Part shown: positions 18,097-26,438 of the stretch, in pieces
Layout of the letters: each line of letters opens with the position of its first letter
Position numbering within the stretch: position 1 is the stretch's first letter
Source: Williamsia muralis
GTDB taxonomy: Bacteria > Actinomycetota > Actinomycetes > Mycobacteriales > Mycobacteriaceae
Assembly: GCF_002735905.1 (NCBI RefSeq)
Contig: NZ_PEBD01000010.1
Location: 1,302,001 to 1,366,000, forward strand
DNA: 64,000 nucleotides
Direction of reading: 5' to 3'
Position numbers and translations under genes: made by a program
The notes under the pieces: model-generated
What the model saw: only the letters and a program-made list of their open reading frames with translations
The model's database searches: none
What the model was told of the DNA's origin: nothing

Positions 18097-19020
18097 ATGA
18101 GAAGCAACCTGGACCGGTTGACGGCCTCGCCGACCGCGTCGGACACGCCTGAACCATCTGTCCCGGTGGCAGAACCGATGGCCCCTGCCTGGCTCGGTTC
18201 GGCGCAGTGGATGCACGACAACCCGGATTCGCCCGGCGGCGGTGGCGATGCCCCGCCGGCTGGTGCGGCCGGCGGCGCACGTGGTCACTGGACCGATGAC
18301 CCCGACGACGTCGACGCCGGACCGCTGCGACGGCGATGGCGTTCGACCCCGGCAGCGGCGATCGGCTTGGTGTCGGTCGGAGTCGTGGCAACTCTGATCG
18401 CGTTGTACACCGCGTTCGCCGGGCCCGACGCGGGATCAGAGGTCCCCGTCAGCTTCCCGGAATCGGCGGGTGTCCCGGCCCCGGCGGGCACTGCGCCACC
18501 AGCGCCGAGCACTGCGCCCCTGGCGGAACTGGTGGTGAGCGTGGTCGGTTTGGTGCACCGTCCCGGACTGGTCCGGTTACCCCCGCAAGCTCGTGTCGCC
18601 GACGCCATCGACAAGGCCGGAGGAGCGAAGCAGAACGCAGATCTGTTGACCCTCAACCTGGCTCAGCCACTTCGCGACGGCGATCAGGTACTCGTCGGTT
18701 TCACCGACCCGGCGGGAGGCTTTCAGATGCGCAGTGCCGTCGTGGCGGTGGACGGTGCCGGGAGTCCGCCGGCCGCTGCCGGCACCGCACCACCCGGGCC
18801 TGCTCCGGCAGGAACGGCCGATGGGGCGGGCAAGGTGAACCTGAACACGGCGACCGAAGCCGAGCTGGACACGCTCCCCGGGGTGGGCCCGGTCACCGCG
18901 GCCGCGATCATCGCGTGGCGGCAGGCCCACGGGAGCTTCACCTCAGTCGATCAGCTGGCTGAAGTCGACGGGATCGGTCCCGCTCGCCTGGAGAAGCTGA
19001 AGGACAAGGTCACGGTGTGA
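18097..19020 (+). CDS. comEA: ComEA-like helix-hairpin-helix DNA-binding protein
   Basis: A 307-residue protein: a disordered Pro/Gly/Ala-rich N-terminus, one membrane segment at about residues 87-107 (AAAIGLVSVGVVATLIALYT), a Pro/Ala-rich linker, a SLBB-like domain (VVGLVHRPGLVRLPPQARVADAIDKAGG), a second linker, and a C-terminal pair of helix-hairpin-helix motifs (VNLNTATEAELDTLPGVGP and QLAEVDGIGPARLEKLKD). It thus resembles the ComEA DNA receptor of transformation systems. ATG 18097 follows a TACCGT -10 box by seven bases. The comEC gene starts within its stop codon. Confidence 0.9.
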   Translation: MRSNLDRLTASPTASDTPEPSVPVAEPMAPAWLGSAQWMHDNPDSPGGGGDAPPAGAAGGARGHWTDDPDDVDAGPLRRRWRSTPAAAIGLVSVGVVATLIALYTAFAGPDAGSEVPVSFPESAGVPAPAGTAPPAPSTAPLAELVVSVVGLVHRPGLVRLPPQARVADAIDKAGGAKQNADLLTLNLAQPLRDGDQVLVGFTDPAGGFQMRSAVVAVDGAGSPPAAAGTAPPGPAPAGTADGAGKVNLNTATEAELDTLPGVGPVTAAAIIAWRQAHGSFTSVDQLAEVDGIGPARLEKLKDKVTV

Positions 19021-20426
19021 CCGGCATCGACGTCCGGGCGCCCACGTCGGTGGGCCTCGACGTGCGGCTGGTGCCCGCGGCGGTCGGAGCGTGGACGATG
19101 ACGGCTGTGGGGATCGTTGGCCCCCTTGGCATCACGGTTGCGGCGAGCATATCGGCCAGTGTGGTCGCGCTCGCGGCGATCGTCTGGACAGCACACGGAT
19201 CTCGGCTGCTGGTTCTGCCCGTGGTGCTCGGGGTGGCCGGAACCATGGCCGGATTCGGGTGGGCACTGGTGGTGCGTCAGCACCAACTGGCCGAGCACCC
19301 GCTGGCGGCCGAGTCGATGCGCGGAAGCAAGACAACCATGACCCTTCGGGTGTCAGACGACCCGCGCATCGTCGCCGGCACCGATCGGGTGGTGCTTGCG
19401 GTTGATGTGGTGTCGGTGCGGGGCCGGGATGTCGCCGACGCGGCGGCGACCGTGCTGGGGCCGATGGACGGATGGTCCGGTCTTGTTCCGGGACAGACCC
19501 TCTCGACTGTCGCCAAGGTGTCGGCGCCGCGCCGCGCCGACCTTACCGTGGCCACGCTGACCGTCTCCACACCGCCGAGCCGGGTACGTGCGCCGCCCTG
19601 GTATCAGCGCGCCGGAGCTCAGGTGCGTACCCGGTTCCAGGAGACGGCCTCACGGGCACTGGGTACCCCGGAATCGGGTTTGGTGCCCGGAATGGTGCTG
19701 GGGGACATCTCGACTCTGGACGAGGACGTCAAGACCGCATTCCGAACGTGCGGCCTGTCGCACCTCACGGCTGTGTCGGGCGCCAATTTTGCAATAATCA
19801 TCGGTGCTCTGCTCCTCGCCGTGCGAGCGGCGGGCGCCGGGCCCCGTCTCTCGGTGGTTGTGATCGCCTGCGCCATCGTGGTTTTCGTGCTGCTGGTCCG
19901 ACCGAGTCCGAGTGTGGTGCGGGCAGCTGTGATGGGTGCGGTGGGACTGCTCGCATTGCTGGTCAGGCGACGGGCCCAGGCGATGCCTGCGTTGTGTACG
20001 GCCATCGTTGTGCTGTTGCTGATCTGGCCCGCCTTTGCCGTCCATCCGGGATTCATGTTGTCGGTCGCGGCAACCGCTGGGCTGATCGTGATGGCACCGC
20101 CGATCGTGGATCGGCTTCGACGTCACCGCGTTCCGGGTGGTCTCGCCGAGGTGCTGGCCGTCGCCGTCGCGGCGCAGGTGGTCACCCTCCCGATCGTCGT
20201 GATGATCAGCGGTCAGATCAGCCTGGTGGCGATCGTCGCGAACATCGCGGTGACACTTGCGGTCCCGCCCATCACCGTGCTGGGTACGGCCGCTGCAGCC
20301 CTGGTGGTGCTCTGCCCGCCGCTGGCAACGTTGCTGGTCCGGTTCGTCGGTCCGGCCCTGTGGTGGATGGTGGTGGTGGCCGAGCAGTTGAGTTCACTTC
20401 CGATGGCCACCATCACTCTGTGGTGA
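19017..20426 (+). CDS. comEC: ComEC/Rec2 competence-domain membrane protein
   Basis: A 469-residue polytopic membrane protein: two or three N-terminal membrane segments, an OB-like outward region, then the competence domain with GLVPGMVLGD, FRTCGLSHLTAVSGANFAIIIG and many hydrophobic helices to the end. ComEC forms the DNA uptake channel. This version stops after the membrane domain and has no C-terminal metallo-beta-lactamase domain. The GTG start overlaps comEA by four bases. No other competence genes are in view, so natural transformation cannot be concluded. Confidence 0.9.
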   Translation: MTGIDVRAPTSVGLDVRLVPAAVGAWTMTAVGIVGPLGITVAASISASVVALAAIVWTAHGSRLLVLPVVLGVAGTMAGFGWALVVRQHQLAEHPLAAESMRGSKTTMTLRVSDDPRIVAGTDRVVLAVDVVSVRGRDVADAAATVLGPMDGWSGLVPGQTLSTVAKVSAPRRADLTVATLTVSTPPSRVRAPPWYQRAGAQVRTRFQETASRALGTPESGLVPGMVLGDISTLDEDVKTAFRTCGLSHLTAVSGANFAIIIGALLLAVRAAGAGPRLSVVVIACAIVVFVLLVRPSPSVVRAAVMGAVGLLALLVRRRAQAMPALCTAIVVLLLIWPAFAVHPGFMLSVAATAGLIVMAPPIVDRLRRHRVPGGLAEVLAVAVAAQVVTLPIVVMISGQISLVAIVANIAVTLAVPPITVLGTAAAALVVLCPPLATLLVRFVGPALWWMVVVAEQLSSLPMATITLW

Positions 20427-20456
20427 CCTGTCGTCGGTCTCTGGCACGATGGCCGG

Positions 20457-21419
20457 GTGAGCAGTGTGCATCTGGTGTTGGGCGACGACGAGTTCCTCTG
20501 TGAGCGGGCAACCGCGGGCATCGTTGCCGGCGTCAGGGGGTCGGTCGACAATCCCGGCGATATCCCGGTGACGCGGCTGCGCGCCGGAGATTCGACCGAA
20601 CACGAACTCGCAGAACTGCTCAGTCCGTCGTTGTTCGCCGAAGACCGCATCGTGATCCTGGAGGCCGCCGGTGAAGCAGGGAAGGAACCGGCCAAGCTGG
20701 TCACCGAAGTGGCAGCGAGTCCACCAGAAGGCGTCACGCTGGTGGTGGTCCACTCAGGGTCGGGGCGTGCGAAATCCATGGTCGCTGCCCTGCGGAAGTC
20801 AGGTGTCGAAGAACACGACTGCGCTGCACTCAAACCATCGGCGCGAGCGGACTTCGTCCGCAACGAGTTACGCAGTCACGGGGTGAAGGCGGGCCCCGAT
20901 GTCATCGAGAAGATCCTGGATTCGGTACGGGCAGACCTGCGCGAGCTGGCTGCGGCCTGCAGTCAGCTGGCCGCCGACACCGGGGGCAAGGTGGACGTGG
21001 CCGCGGTCGCCCGCTACTACTCGGGCCGCCCAGAGATCACCGGCTTCGAAGTCGCCGACAAGGCGGTCACCGGCGACCGGCCTGGAGCCCTGGAATCATT
21101 GCAATGGGCTCATCATCACGGTGTCCCGCACGTTCTGCTCGCCGATGCGTTGGCCGAAGCGGTGCATGCGATCGCCCGGGTGCGCGGTATCGGCAGGATG
21201 GATCAGTATTCGGCTGCGTCGGAACTGGGGATGCCGCCGTGGCGGGTGAAGAAGGTTCAGGGTCAGGCGTCGGCATGGGACTCGGTGTCCATCGCCAAGG
21301 CGATGACCGTGGTGGCGACCTTGAACGGCGAGGTGAAAGGCCAAGCCGCCGACGCGGATTACAGTCTGCAACGCGCGGTGGCCGCGGTCGCTGATCTGCG
21401 TCCCTCTCGTCGCCGCTGA
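20457..21419 (+). CDS. holA: DNA polymerase III delta subunit
   Basis: The 320-residue clamp-loader delta subunit. Recognised from VHLVLGDDEFLCERATAGI at the N-terminus, SLFAEDRIVILEAA, VVVHSGSGRAKSMVAAL, the AAA+ lid region (LRELAAACSQLAAD), GRPEITGFEVADKAVTGDRPGALESLQW and PWRVKKVQGQA. It opens the beta clamp in the loader complex. GTG 20457 lies seven bases after a CACGAT -10 box. It ends just before the repeat-rich gap and a bidirectional terminator shared with rpsT. Confidence 0.92.
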   Translation: MSSVHLVLGDDEFLCERATAGIVAGVRGSVDNPGDIPVTRLRAGDSTEHELAELLSPSLFAEDRIVILEAAGEAGKEPAKLVTEVAASPPEGVTLVVVHSGSGRAKSMVAALRKSGVEEHDCAALKPSARADFVRNELRSHGVKAGPDVIEKILDSVRADLRELAAACSQLAADTGGKVDVAAVARYYSGRPEITGFEVADKAVTGDRPGALESLQWAHHHGVPHVLLADALAEAVHAIARVRGIGRMDQYSAASELGMPPWRVKKVQGQASAWDSVSIAKAMTVVATLNGEVKGQAADADYSLQRAVAAVADLRPSRRR

Positions 21420-21423
21420 CCCC

Positions 21424-21486
21424 GCCGACCGTGCCGAAACAGCCGCTGACCGTGCCGAAACAGCCGCCGACCGTGCCGAAAAGTGG
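21424..21486 (+). repeat. Three tandem 21-bp repeats with CCGTGCCGAAA core
   Basis: Three consecutive 21-base units start at 21424, 21445 and 21466. The first two differ at one base; the third keeps the core and then diverges. Each holds the 11-mer CCGTGCCGAAA. The array begins four bases after the holA stop. The reverse complement of the same 11-mer appears three times further on (21574-21668), so the two arrays are opposed. Confidence 0.85.
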
Positions 21487-21560
21487 GCACGAGCATCTCA
21501 ATAAGCTGTAGCGATCGGCAACACTGAGGTACTCAGGCCCGCTCGATTCGACTTACGGCA

Positions 21561-21686
21561 CGGTGAACGAGCGTTTCGGCACAGTCGATGCGAACTAGGG
21601 CCCGGTGAACGAGCGTTTCGGCACGGTCGATGCGAATTAGGGCCCGGTGAACGGGAGTTTCGGCACGGTCAACGGCTCCGGTCCGA
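21561..21686 (+). repeat. Three 42-bp repeats with TTTCGGCAC(G/A)G core
   Basis: Units of 42 bases start at 21561, 21603 and 21645. The first two are nearly identical; the third decays after about 26 bases. Each carries GGTGAACG and the 11-mer TTTCGGCACGG (one copy has A for G), the reverse complement of the core in the 21424-21486 array. Nothing here codes for protein. Opposed copies could fold into alternative long hairpins in RNA or single-stranded DNA. Confidence 0.8.
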
Positions 21687-21707
21687 GAACGCGGTGAAGA
21701 CAAACGA

Positions 21708-21749
21708 CGCTCACCCCGACGACCGCGTGGGGGATCGTCGGGGTGAGCG
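21708..21749. terminator. Bidirectional hairpin terminator between holA and rpsT
   Basis: A perfect 15-bp inverted repeat (arms 21708-21722 and 21735-21749) around a 12-base loop, lying between the convergent holA and rpsT genes. No long T run follows, as is common in high-GC actinobacteria. Its position and stem strength support a terminator serving both strands. Confidence 0.75.
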
Positions 21750-21793
21750 AGGTGTGGAAAGTTCAGTTGTGCCCGGTCATCGGGCGGGCTCGA

Positions 21794-22054
21794 TCAGAGC
21801 TTGTTGAGCGAGACAGCCATCGCCGATTTCTTGTTGGCTGCCTGGTTGGCGTGGATGACGCCCTTGCTCGCGGCCTTGTCGAGCTTCTTGCTGGTGCTGA
21901 CCAGCAGCTCGGAAGCCTTGTCCTTCTCGCCCGCTGCGACGGCCTCGCGGAAAGAGCGAATCGCGGTCCGCAGCGACGACTTCACCGACTGATTGCGCAG
22001 CCGTGCGCTGTCGTTGGTCTTGTTCCGCTTGATCTGCGACTTGATGTTTGCCAC
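21794..22054 (-). CDS. rpsT: 30S ribosomal protein S20
   Basis: An 86-residue basic protein with [15 protein letters not shown] at its start and the S20 pattern of Lys/Arg-rich helices ([45 protein letters not shown]). The GTG start is preceded by AAGGA with a fairly long spacing of 11 bases. A TAACGT -10-like box on the minus strand (22114-22119) would give a 5' leader of about 50 bases. It is divergent from the ATP-grasp gene. Confidence 0.95.
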   Translation of the reverse strand: MANIKSQIKRNKTNDSARLRNQSVKSSLRTAIRSFREAVAAGEKDKASELLVSTSKKLDKAASKGVIHANQAANKKSAMAVSLNKL

Positions 22055-22211
22055 GCGTGTGTTTTCCTTAGCTCAGCGATACGGGTTTTGGTGTCAGCAC
22101 CAGCGCACTACGTTACCAGCCGGCCCGGTATGCACCCAAATCGCCGCGGCGCAGCTGGCGGATACCGCGGGCAAGACTGCCAACACCAGCCACTTACGGC
22201 ACGATGTTCAC

Positions 22212-24053
22212 ATGAGTGCGGCAACTGCAGCAGGGTCAAAGCGCGCCGTGGCCACTCGCGCCACCGGTACCAAGGTGTCAGCCGAGACCACGACGGGCAA
22301 GAAGAAGCCGGCAAAGGTGGCCGGGCCGAAAGGCAACGGTTCCAAATCGCCGGCCAAGAAGACCGCGGCGAAAGGCGTTGCGAAGCCGAGTGGCATCTTC
22401 AACGGCTACGCCGCGGGCCCTTATGACGGCGCGTTCGACGAGATGTTCGACGACAACGGCGAGGTTCGCGGACCGTACCGGGGGATCCACAAGTCCCTGG
22501 GCAGTTACGACGGTGCCGACCTCGACACCCGCGTCGACGCTCTCGGTCGGGCCTTCATCGATCAAGGCATCACGTTCTCGCTGTCGGGGCAGGAGCGCCC
22601 CTTCCCTCTCGACGTGGTCCCCCGAGTCATCTCGGCAGGCGAATGGGCGAAGCTCGAGCGCGGAATCACCCAGCGGGTCAAAGCCCTGGAGATGTTCCTC
22701 GACGACATCTACGGCGAGCAGGAGATCCTGCGCGACGGGGTCGTTCCCAAACGGCTGATCACCTCGTGCGAACACTTCCATCGCCAAGCGGTGGGCATCA
22801 GGCCTCCCAACGGAGTTCGCATCCACGTCGCCGGCATCGACCTGATCCGCGACGAGCACGGTGACTTCCGGGTGCTCGAGGACAACCTGCGTTCGCCATC
22901 GGGTGTGTCGTACGTGATGGAGAACCGTCGCACCATGGCCAGGGTGTTCCCGGATCTGTTTGCCTCACACCGGGTTCGGGCTGTCGGCGACTATTCGACC
23001 CATCTGCTCCGGGCCTTGCGGGCGTCGGCGGCATTCAACGAGGCCGACCCGAACGTCGTTGTCCTCACCCCCGGAGTGGCGAACTCTGCGTACTTCGAGC
23101 ACTCGCTGCTGGCCAGGCAGATGGGCGTGGAATTGGTGGAGGGTCGCGACCTCTTCTGCCGCGACAACGTGGTGTACATGCGAACCACGGAGGGGGAGCA
23201 GCGAGTAGACGTGATCTACCGCCGCATCGACGACGACTTCCTCGACCCGATGCAGTTCCGCCCCGACTCCATGCTGGGCGTCGCCGGACTGCTCAACGCG
23301 GCACGTGCCGGGAACGTGGTGATCTCCAGTGCCGTCGGCAACGGGGTCGGTGACGACAAGCTCACGTACACCTACGTTCCCGAGATCATCGAGTACTACC
23401 TCGGTGAAAAGCCCAGCCTCGGCAACGTCGACACCCTGCGCTGCTGGCTCGACGACGAGCGCGAGGAGGTGCTCGACCGGATCGACGAACTCGTGGTGAA
23501 ACCCGTTGAAGGATCAGGGGGTTACGGCATCGTCTTCGGTCCCGATGCGACCTCGGAGGAATTGGACGTCCTGGCGCGCAAGGTCAGACTCGACCCTCGC
23601 GGCTGGATCGCGCAACCGGTGGTGCAACTCTCGACGGTGCCCACGAAGATCGGTGGCAAACTGGCGCCGCGTCACGTGGATCTGCGACCGTTCGCCGTCA
23701 ACGATGGCGAGTCGGTGTGGGTGCTGCCCGGCGGGCTGACCCGGGTGGCGCTTCCCGAGGGCAGTCTGGTGGTCAACTCGAGCCAGGGTGGCGGCTCCAA
23801 GGACACCTGGGTTCTCGCGACCCGTACCTCGGGTGAGGAGCGAGAACTCTCGGGCGACGAACTCGTCCGGAGCCAAGACCTCAGGGCTCCGAGCACTCCC
23901 ACCGAGCAGGGGCCGGACACCGCCGCCATGCAGGATCAGCAACAACAGCAACAACAGCAGGCGGGTGTGACCGGTCGACACAGTCAGACCCAGGGTCCGA
24001 CCGGTCAGACGCAGAGTCAGTCGATGTCGCAGCAGGGTGGTGCCCGCCGATGA
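22212..24053 (+). CDS. Circularly permuted ATP-grasp protein with Lys/Ala-rich head and Gln-rich tail
   Basis: A 613-residue protein. Residues 1-60 are rich in Lys/Ala/Thr (TTGKKKPAKVAG, KSPAKKTAAKG), the core (about 65-535) is the circularly permuted ATP-grasp type 2 domain (GPYRGIHKSL, RVKALEMFLDDIYGEQEIL, DLIRDEHGDFRVLEDNLRSPSGVSYVMENR, VVKPVEGSGGYGIVFG), and the last 60 residues are Gln/Thr/Ser/Gly-rich with eight consecutive glutamines. This family is encoded with alpha-E and transglutaminase proteins, as here, and is thought to make an amide or peptide bond on an unknown substrate. ATG 22212 follows a CACGAT -10 box by seven bases; the longer frame into the rpsT region is rejected. Confidence 0.9.
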   Translation: MSAATAAGSKRAVATRATGTKVSAETTTGKKKPAKVAGPKGNGSKSPAKKTAAKGVAKPSGIFNGYAAGPYDGAFDEMFDDNGEVRGPYRGIHKSLGSYDGADLDTRVDALGRAFIDQGITFSLSGQERPFPLDVVPRVISAGEWAKLERGITQRVKALEMFLDDIYGEQEILRDGVVPKRLITSCEHFHRQAVGIRPPNGVRIHVAGIDLIRDEHGDFRVLEDNLRSPSGVSYVMENRRTMARVFPDLFASHRVRAVGDYSTHLLRALRASAAFNEADPNVVVLTPGVANSAYFEHSLLARQMGVELVEGRDLFCRDNVVYMRTTEGEQRVDVIYRRIDDDFLDPMQFRPDSMLGVAGLLNAARAGNVVISSAVGNGVGDDKLTYTYVPEIIEYYLGEKPSLGNVDTLRCWLDDEREEVLDRIDELVVKPVEGSGGYGIVFGPDATSEELDVLARKVRLDPRGWIAQPVVQLSTVPTKIGGKLAPRHVDLRPFAVNDGESVWVLPGGLTRVALPEGSLVVNSSQGGGSKDTWVLATRTSGEERELSGDELVRSQDLRAPSTPTEQGPDTAAMQDQQQQQQQQAGVTGRHSQTQGPTGQTQSQSMSQQGGARR

Positions 24054-25033
24054 TGCTCGCACGCAACGCCGAATCCCTGTACTGGATCGGACGCTACGTA
24101 GAACGCGCCGACGACACAGCCCGGATCCTCGATGTGGCGGTACACCAACTGCTCGAGGACGCCACGGTCGATCCCGACGGCCGGTGTCGACTGGTCTTGA
24201 AGGTGCTGGGGATGGAGCTGCCCCCAGCTGATGTGGAGCTGGACGCCTGGTCGTTGACCGACCGGGTCGCCTACTCGAAGAAGGAACCAGGCTCCATCGT
24301 CGACAGCGTGGGTCAGGCCCGGGAAAATGCAAGGGGCGCACGCGAAGTCACGTCCAGCGAGATGTGGGAATGTCTTAACACCACCTACAACGGTCTGGGT
24401 GACGCCGAGCGGGCGTCACGCAAGCTCGGGCCGTACGAGTTCTTGTCCTTCGTCAAGAACAGGGCGGCGATGTTCGCCGGATTGGCCGACGCCACCCTCA
24501 GCCACGACGACGGTTATCGCTACCTCCTGCTCGGCCGGTCGGTCGAGCGTGTGGACATGACCATCCGGATGTTGTTGTCGCGCGCGGGTGACCGGTCGGG
24601 GTCGCCGGCGTGGGTGACGGTGCTGCGGTCCGCGGGTGCACACGACACCTACCTACGGACCTACCGGGGCGCACTCGATGCCACCCGGGTGGTCGAATTC
24701 CTGCTCCTCGACAGGCTGTTCCCGCGATCGGTGTTCCACGCGATCAGCTTGGCCGAACAGCAATTGATCGAGCTCGACAACCGGCCGAGCCGGGTGGGCG
24801 CGCAGGCCGAGGCGCAACGTCTCCTGGGTCGGGCACGAAGCGGGCTCGAGTTCATGCAGCCGGGAATGTTGTTGGACGACTTGCAAACCCGGTTGCTCGA
24901 TCTGCAGGAGACGTGCCGCGAGGTCAACGAGGCCGTCACGGCCCAGTACTTTCACGTATCGCCATATGTCGCCTGGGCGGATACGTCCGCAAGCGATTCG
25001 GTCGACCGATTCATCGAGGAGAGTGAACTGTGA
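24050..25033 (+). CDS. Alpha-E domain protein
   Basis: A 327-residue all-helical protein starting MMLARNAESLYWIGRYVERADDTARILD, the signature of the alpha-E family (DUF403), with LLGRSVERVDMTIRMLL and the ending NEAVTAQYFHVSPYVAW. The molecular role is unknown; it always occurs next to the ATP-grasp protein and a transglutaminase and probably forms a complex with them. The first ATG overlaps the upstream stop by four bases, and its own stop overlaps the next gene (GTGA), so the three genes are tightly coupled. Confidence 0.92.
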   Translation: MMLARNAESLYWIGRYVERADDTARILDVAVHQLLEDATVDPDGRCRLVLKVLGMELPPADVELDAWSLTDRVAYSKKEPGSIVDSVGQARENARGAREVTSSEMWECLNTTYNGLGDAERASRKLGPYEFLSFVKNRAAMFAGLADATLSHDDGYRYLLLGRSVERVDMTIRMLLSRAGDRSGSPAWVTVLRSAGAHDTYLRTYRGALDATRVVEFLLLDRLFPRSVFHAISLAEQQLIELDNRPSRVGAQAEAQRLLGRARSGLEFMQPGMLLDDLQTRLLDLQETCREVNEAVTAQYFHVSPYVAWADTSASDSVDRFIEESEL

Positions 25034-25878
25034 GCTGGCGATTGCGGGTCGTGCATTCGACGGGATTTGCCTACAACGCCCCGGTCACCTCTTCGTACAA
25101 CGAGGCCCGGCTGACGCCGCGAAGCGATACCCGGCAGAACGTGATCATCAACCGCGTGGAAACGATCCCCGCGACGAGGTCGTATCGGTACACCGACTAC
25201 TGGGGGACCGCGGTCACCGCCTTCGACCTGCATGCTCCTCACGAGGAACTCGAGGTGTCGGGTCTGTCGGTGGTCGAAACCGAGCCCGACGCAATGCCTT
25301 CGGACGACGAATTGCTCGATTGGGAATCGCTGCACCATGAGTCGGTGATCGACCGATACGACGAGGTGCTGAGCAACACCGGTTACGTACCGGTGAGCAG
25401 GCAGCTCGGTCAGGTGGCCAAACGCCTCACCAAGGGGCTCACCCCCCAAGAGGCTGTGCTCGCCGTGTGCCAATGGGTGCACACCGAGATGGAGTACGTT
25501 CCCGGCACCACCGGCGTCCACACCTCCGCGGTCGAGGCCTGGAAAGAGAAGAAAGGCGTCTGCCAGGATTACGCGCACCTGTCCTTGGTGATGTTGCGCA
25601 GCCTCGGCATTCCGTCGCGCTATGTGTCCGGCTACCTGCACCCGAGCAGGTCGGCGGTCATCGACCGTACGGTCGAGGGACAGAGTCATGCCTGGATCGA
25701 GGCCTGGACCGGTGGCTGGTGGGGATACGACCCCACGAACGACCTCGCGATCTCCGAGCAGCATGTGTCGGTCGGTGTGGGCCGCGACTACTCCGACGTG
25801 CCTCCGCTCAAGGGGATCTACACAGGCGCGGGCGCCAAGGACCTCGAGGTGAAGGTAGAGATCACCCGTTTGGCGTGA
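25030..25878 (+). CDS. Transglutaminase-like cysteine peptidase family protein
   Basis: A 282-residue protein with an N-terminal beta domain (LRVVHSTGFAYNAPVTSSYNEARLTPRS) and the transglutaminase core: catalytic cysteine in KKGVCQDYAHLSL, histidine in GQSHAWIEAWTGGWWGYDPTND and the following aspartate. The triad is complete, so it can act as a peptidase or amidase/ligase. As the third gene of the ATP-grasp/alpha-E operon it may process what the ATP-grasp enzyme makes. The GTG start overlaps the alpha-E gene by four bases. Confidence 0.92.
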   Translation: MSWRLRVVHSTGFAYNAPVTSSYNEARLTPRSDTRQNVIINRVETIPATRSYRYTDYWGTAVTAFDLHAPHEELEVSGLSVVETEPDAMPSDDELLDWESLHHESVIDRYDEVLSNTGYVPVSRQLGQVAKRLTKGLTPQEAVLAVCQWVHTEMEYVPGTTGVHTSAVEAWKEKKGVCQDYAHLSLVMLRSLGIPSRYVSGYLHPSRSAVIDRTVEGQSHAWIEAWTGGWWGYDPTNDLAISEQHVSVGVGRDYSDVPPLKGIYTGAGAKDLEVKVEITRLA

Positions 25879-25946
25879 TCGCCACGTATTCGCTCGCCGT
25901 GCGCCAAACCCTCGGTGGGCGGCCGCTCCGGTGTCACAGTCGTGCA

Positions 25947-26417
25947 ATGACCACTGCAGCAAAGCGATCCGTTGTCCCGTTTGTTGTCAGCGCAACCGGT
26001 AGCGGGGTCGCCCAACGTCTTGTCTCCGGCGGCTCGGCTCACGAGTTCCACACCGATGCGTACCCAGCGTTCGGCGGTGAGGACAAGGCCCCGAGTCCGT
26101 TGTTCTACGCTCTGGGCGCACTGACGTCATGCAATCAGGTCACCGCGTCGCTGGTTGCCAAAGACCTCGGGATCGCGTTGGGGGAGTTCACGTTCGAGGT
26201 GCAAGGTGATCTCGACACCGCCGTCCTCGTGCAAGGCGCCGAAGGTAACGCCAACTTCGACAAGGTCACCGTGTCGGCCGTGGTCGAGTCAGACGCGAGC
26301 GAGCAACAATTCGCCGAGTTCGTCGCCGAAACCGAACGACGGTGCCCGGTCTCGCAGCTCTTCGTGCGCAGCGGTCTCGAGTTCGTCAACAACTGGACGC
26401 AGGCGCCGCTGTCCTGA
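25947..26417 (+). CDS. OsmC/Ohr family peroxiredoxin-like protein
   Basis: A 156-residue OsmC-fold protein. The first redox cysteine lies in ALGALTSCNQVTASLVAKDLG and the second in ETERRCPVSQLF, the spacing expected of thiol peroxidases in the OsmC/Ohr family that reduce organic hydroperoxides. ATG 25947 follows a CACAGT -10 box by seven bases, a leaderless pattern; a longer frame beginning inside the transglutaminase gene is rejected. It is convergent with the MazF-like gene. Confidence 0.88.
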   Translation: MTTAAKRSVVPFVVSATGSGVAQRLVSGGSAHEFHTDAYPAFGGEDKAPSPLFYALGALTSCNQVTASLVAKDLGIALGEFTFEVQGDLDTAVLVQGAEGNANFDKVTVSAVVESDASEQQFAEFVAETERRCPVSQLFVRSGLEFVNNWTQAPLS

Positions 26418-26438
26418 GTCAGACATGGGTGGCCGGAT

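Noticed and set aside
21424-21686. Possible CRISPR array
   Set aside because: Repeats are contiguous 21-mers and 42-mers without unique spacers, oppose each other, and no cas genes are present.
23930-23960. Tandem repeat of CAA/CAG triplets
   Set aside because: It is the poly-glutamine coding stretch of the ATP-grasp gene, listed there rather than as a separate repeat.
24952-25962. 336-codon minus-strand open frame across the transglutaminase gene
   Set aside because: No domain, and the plus-strand gene has an intact catalytic triad.
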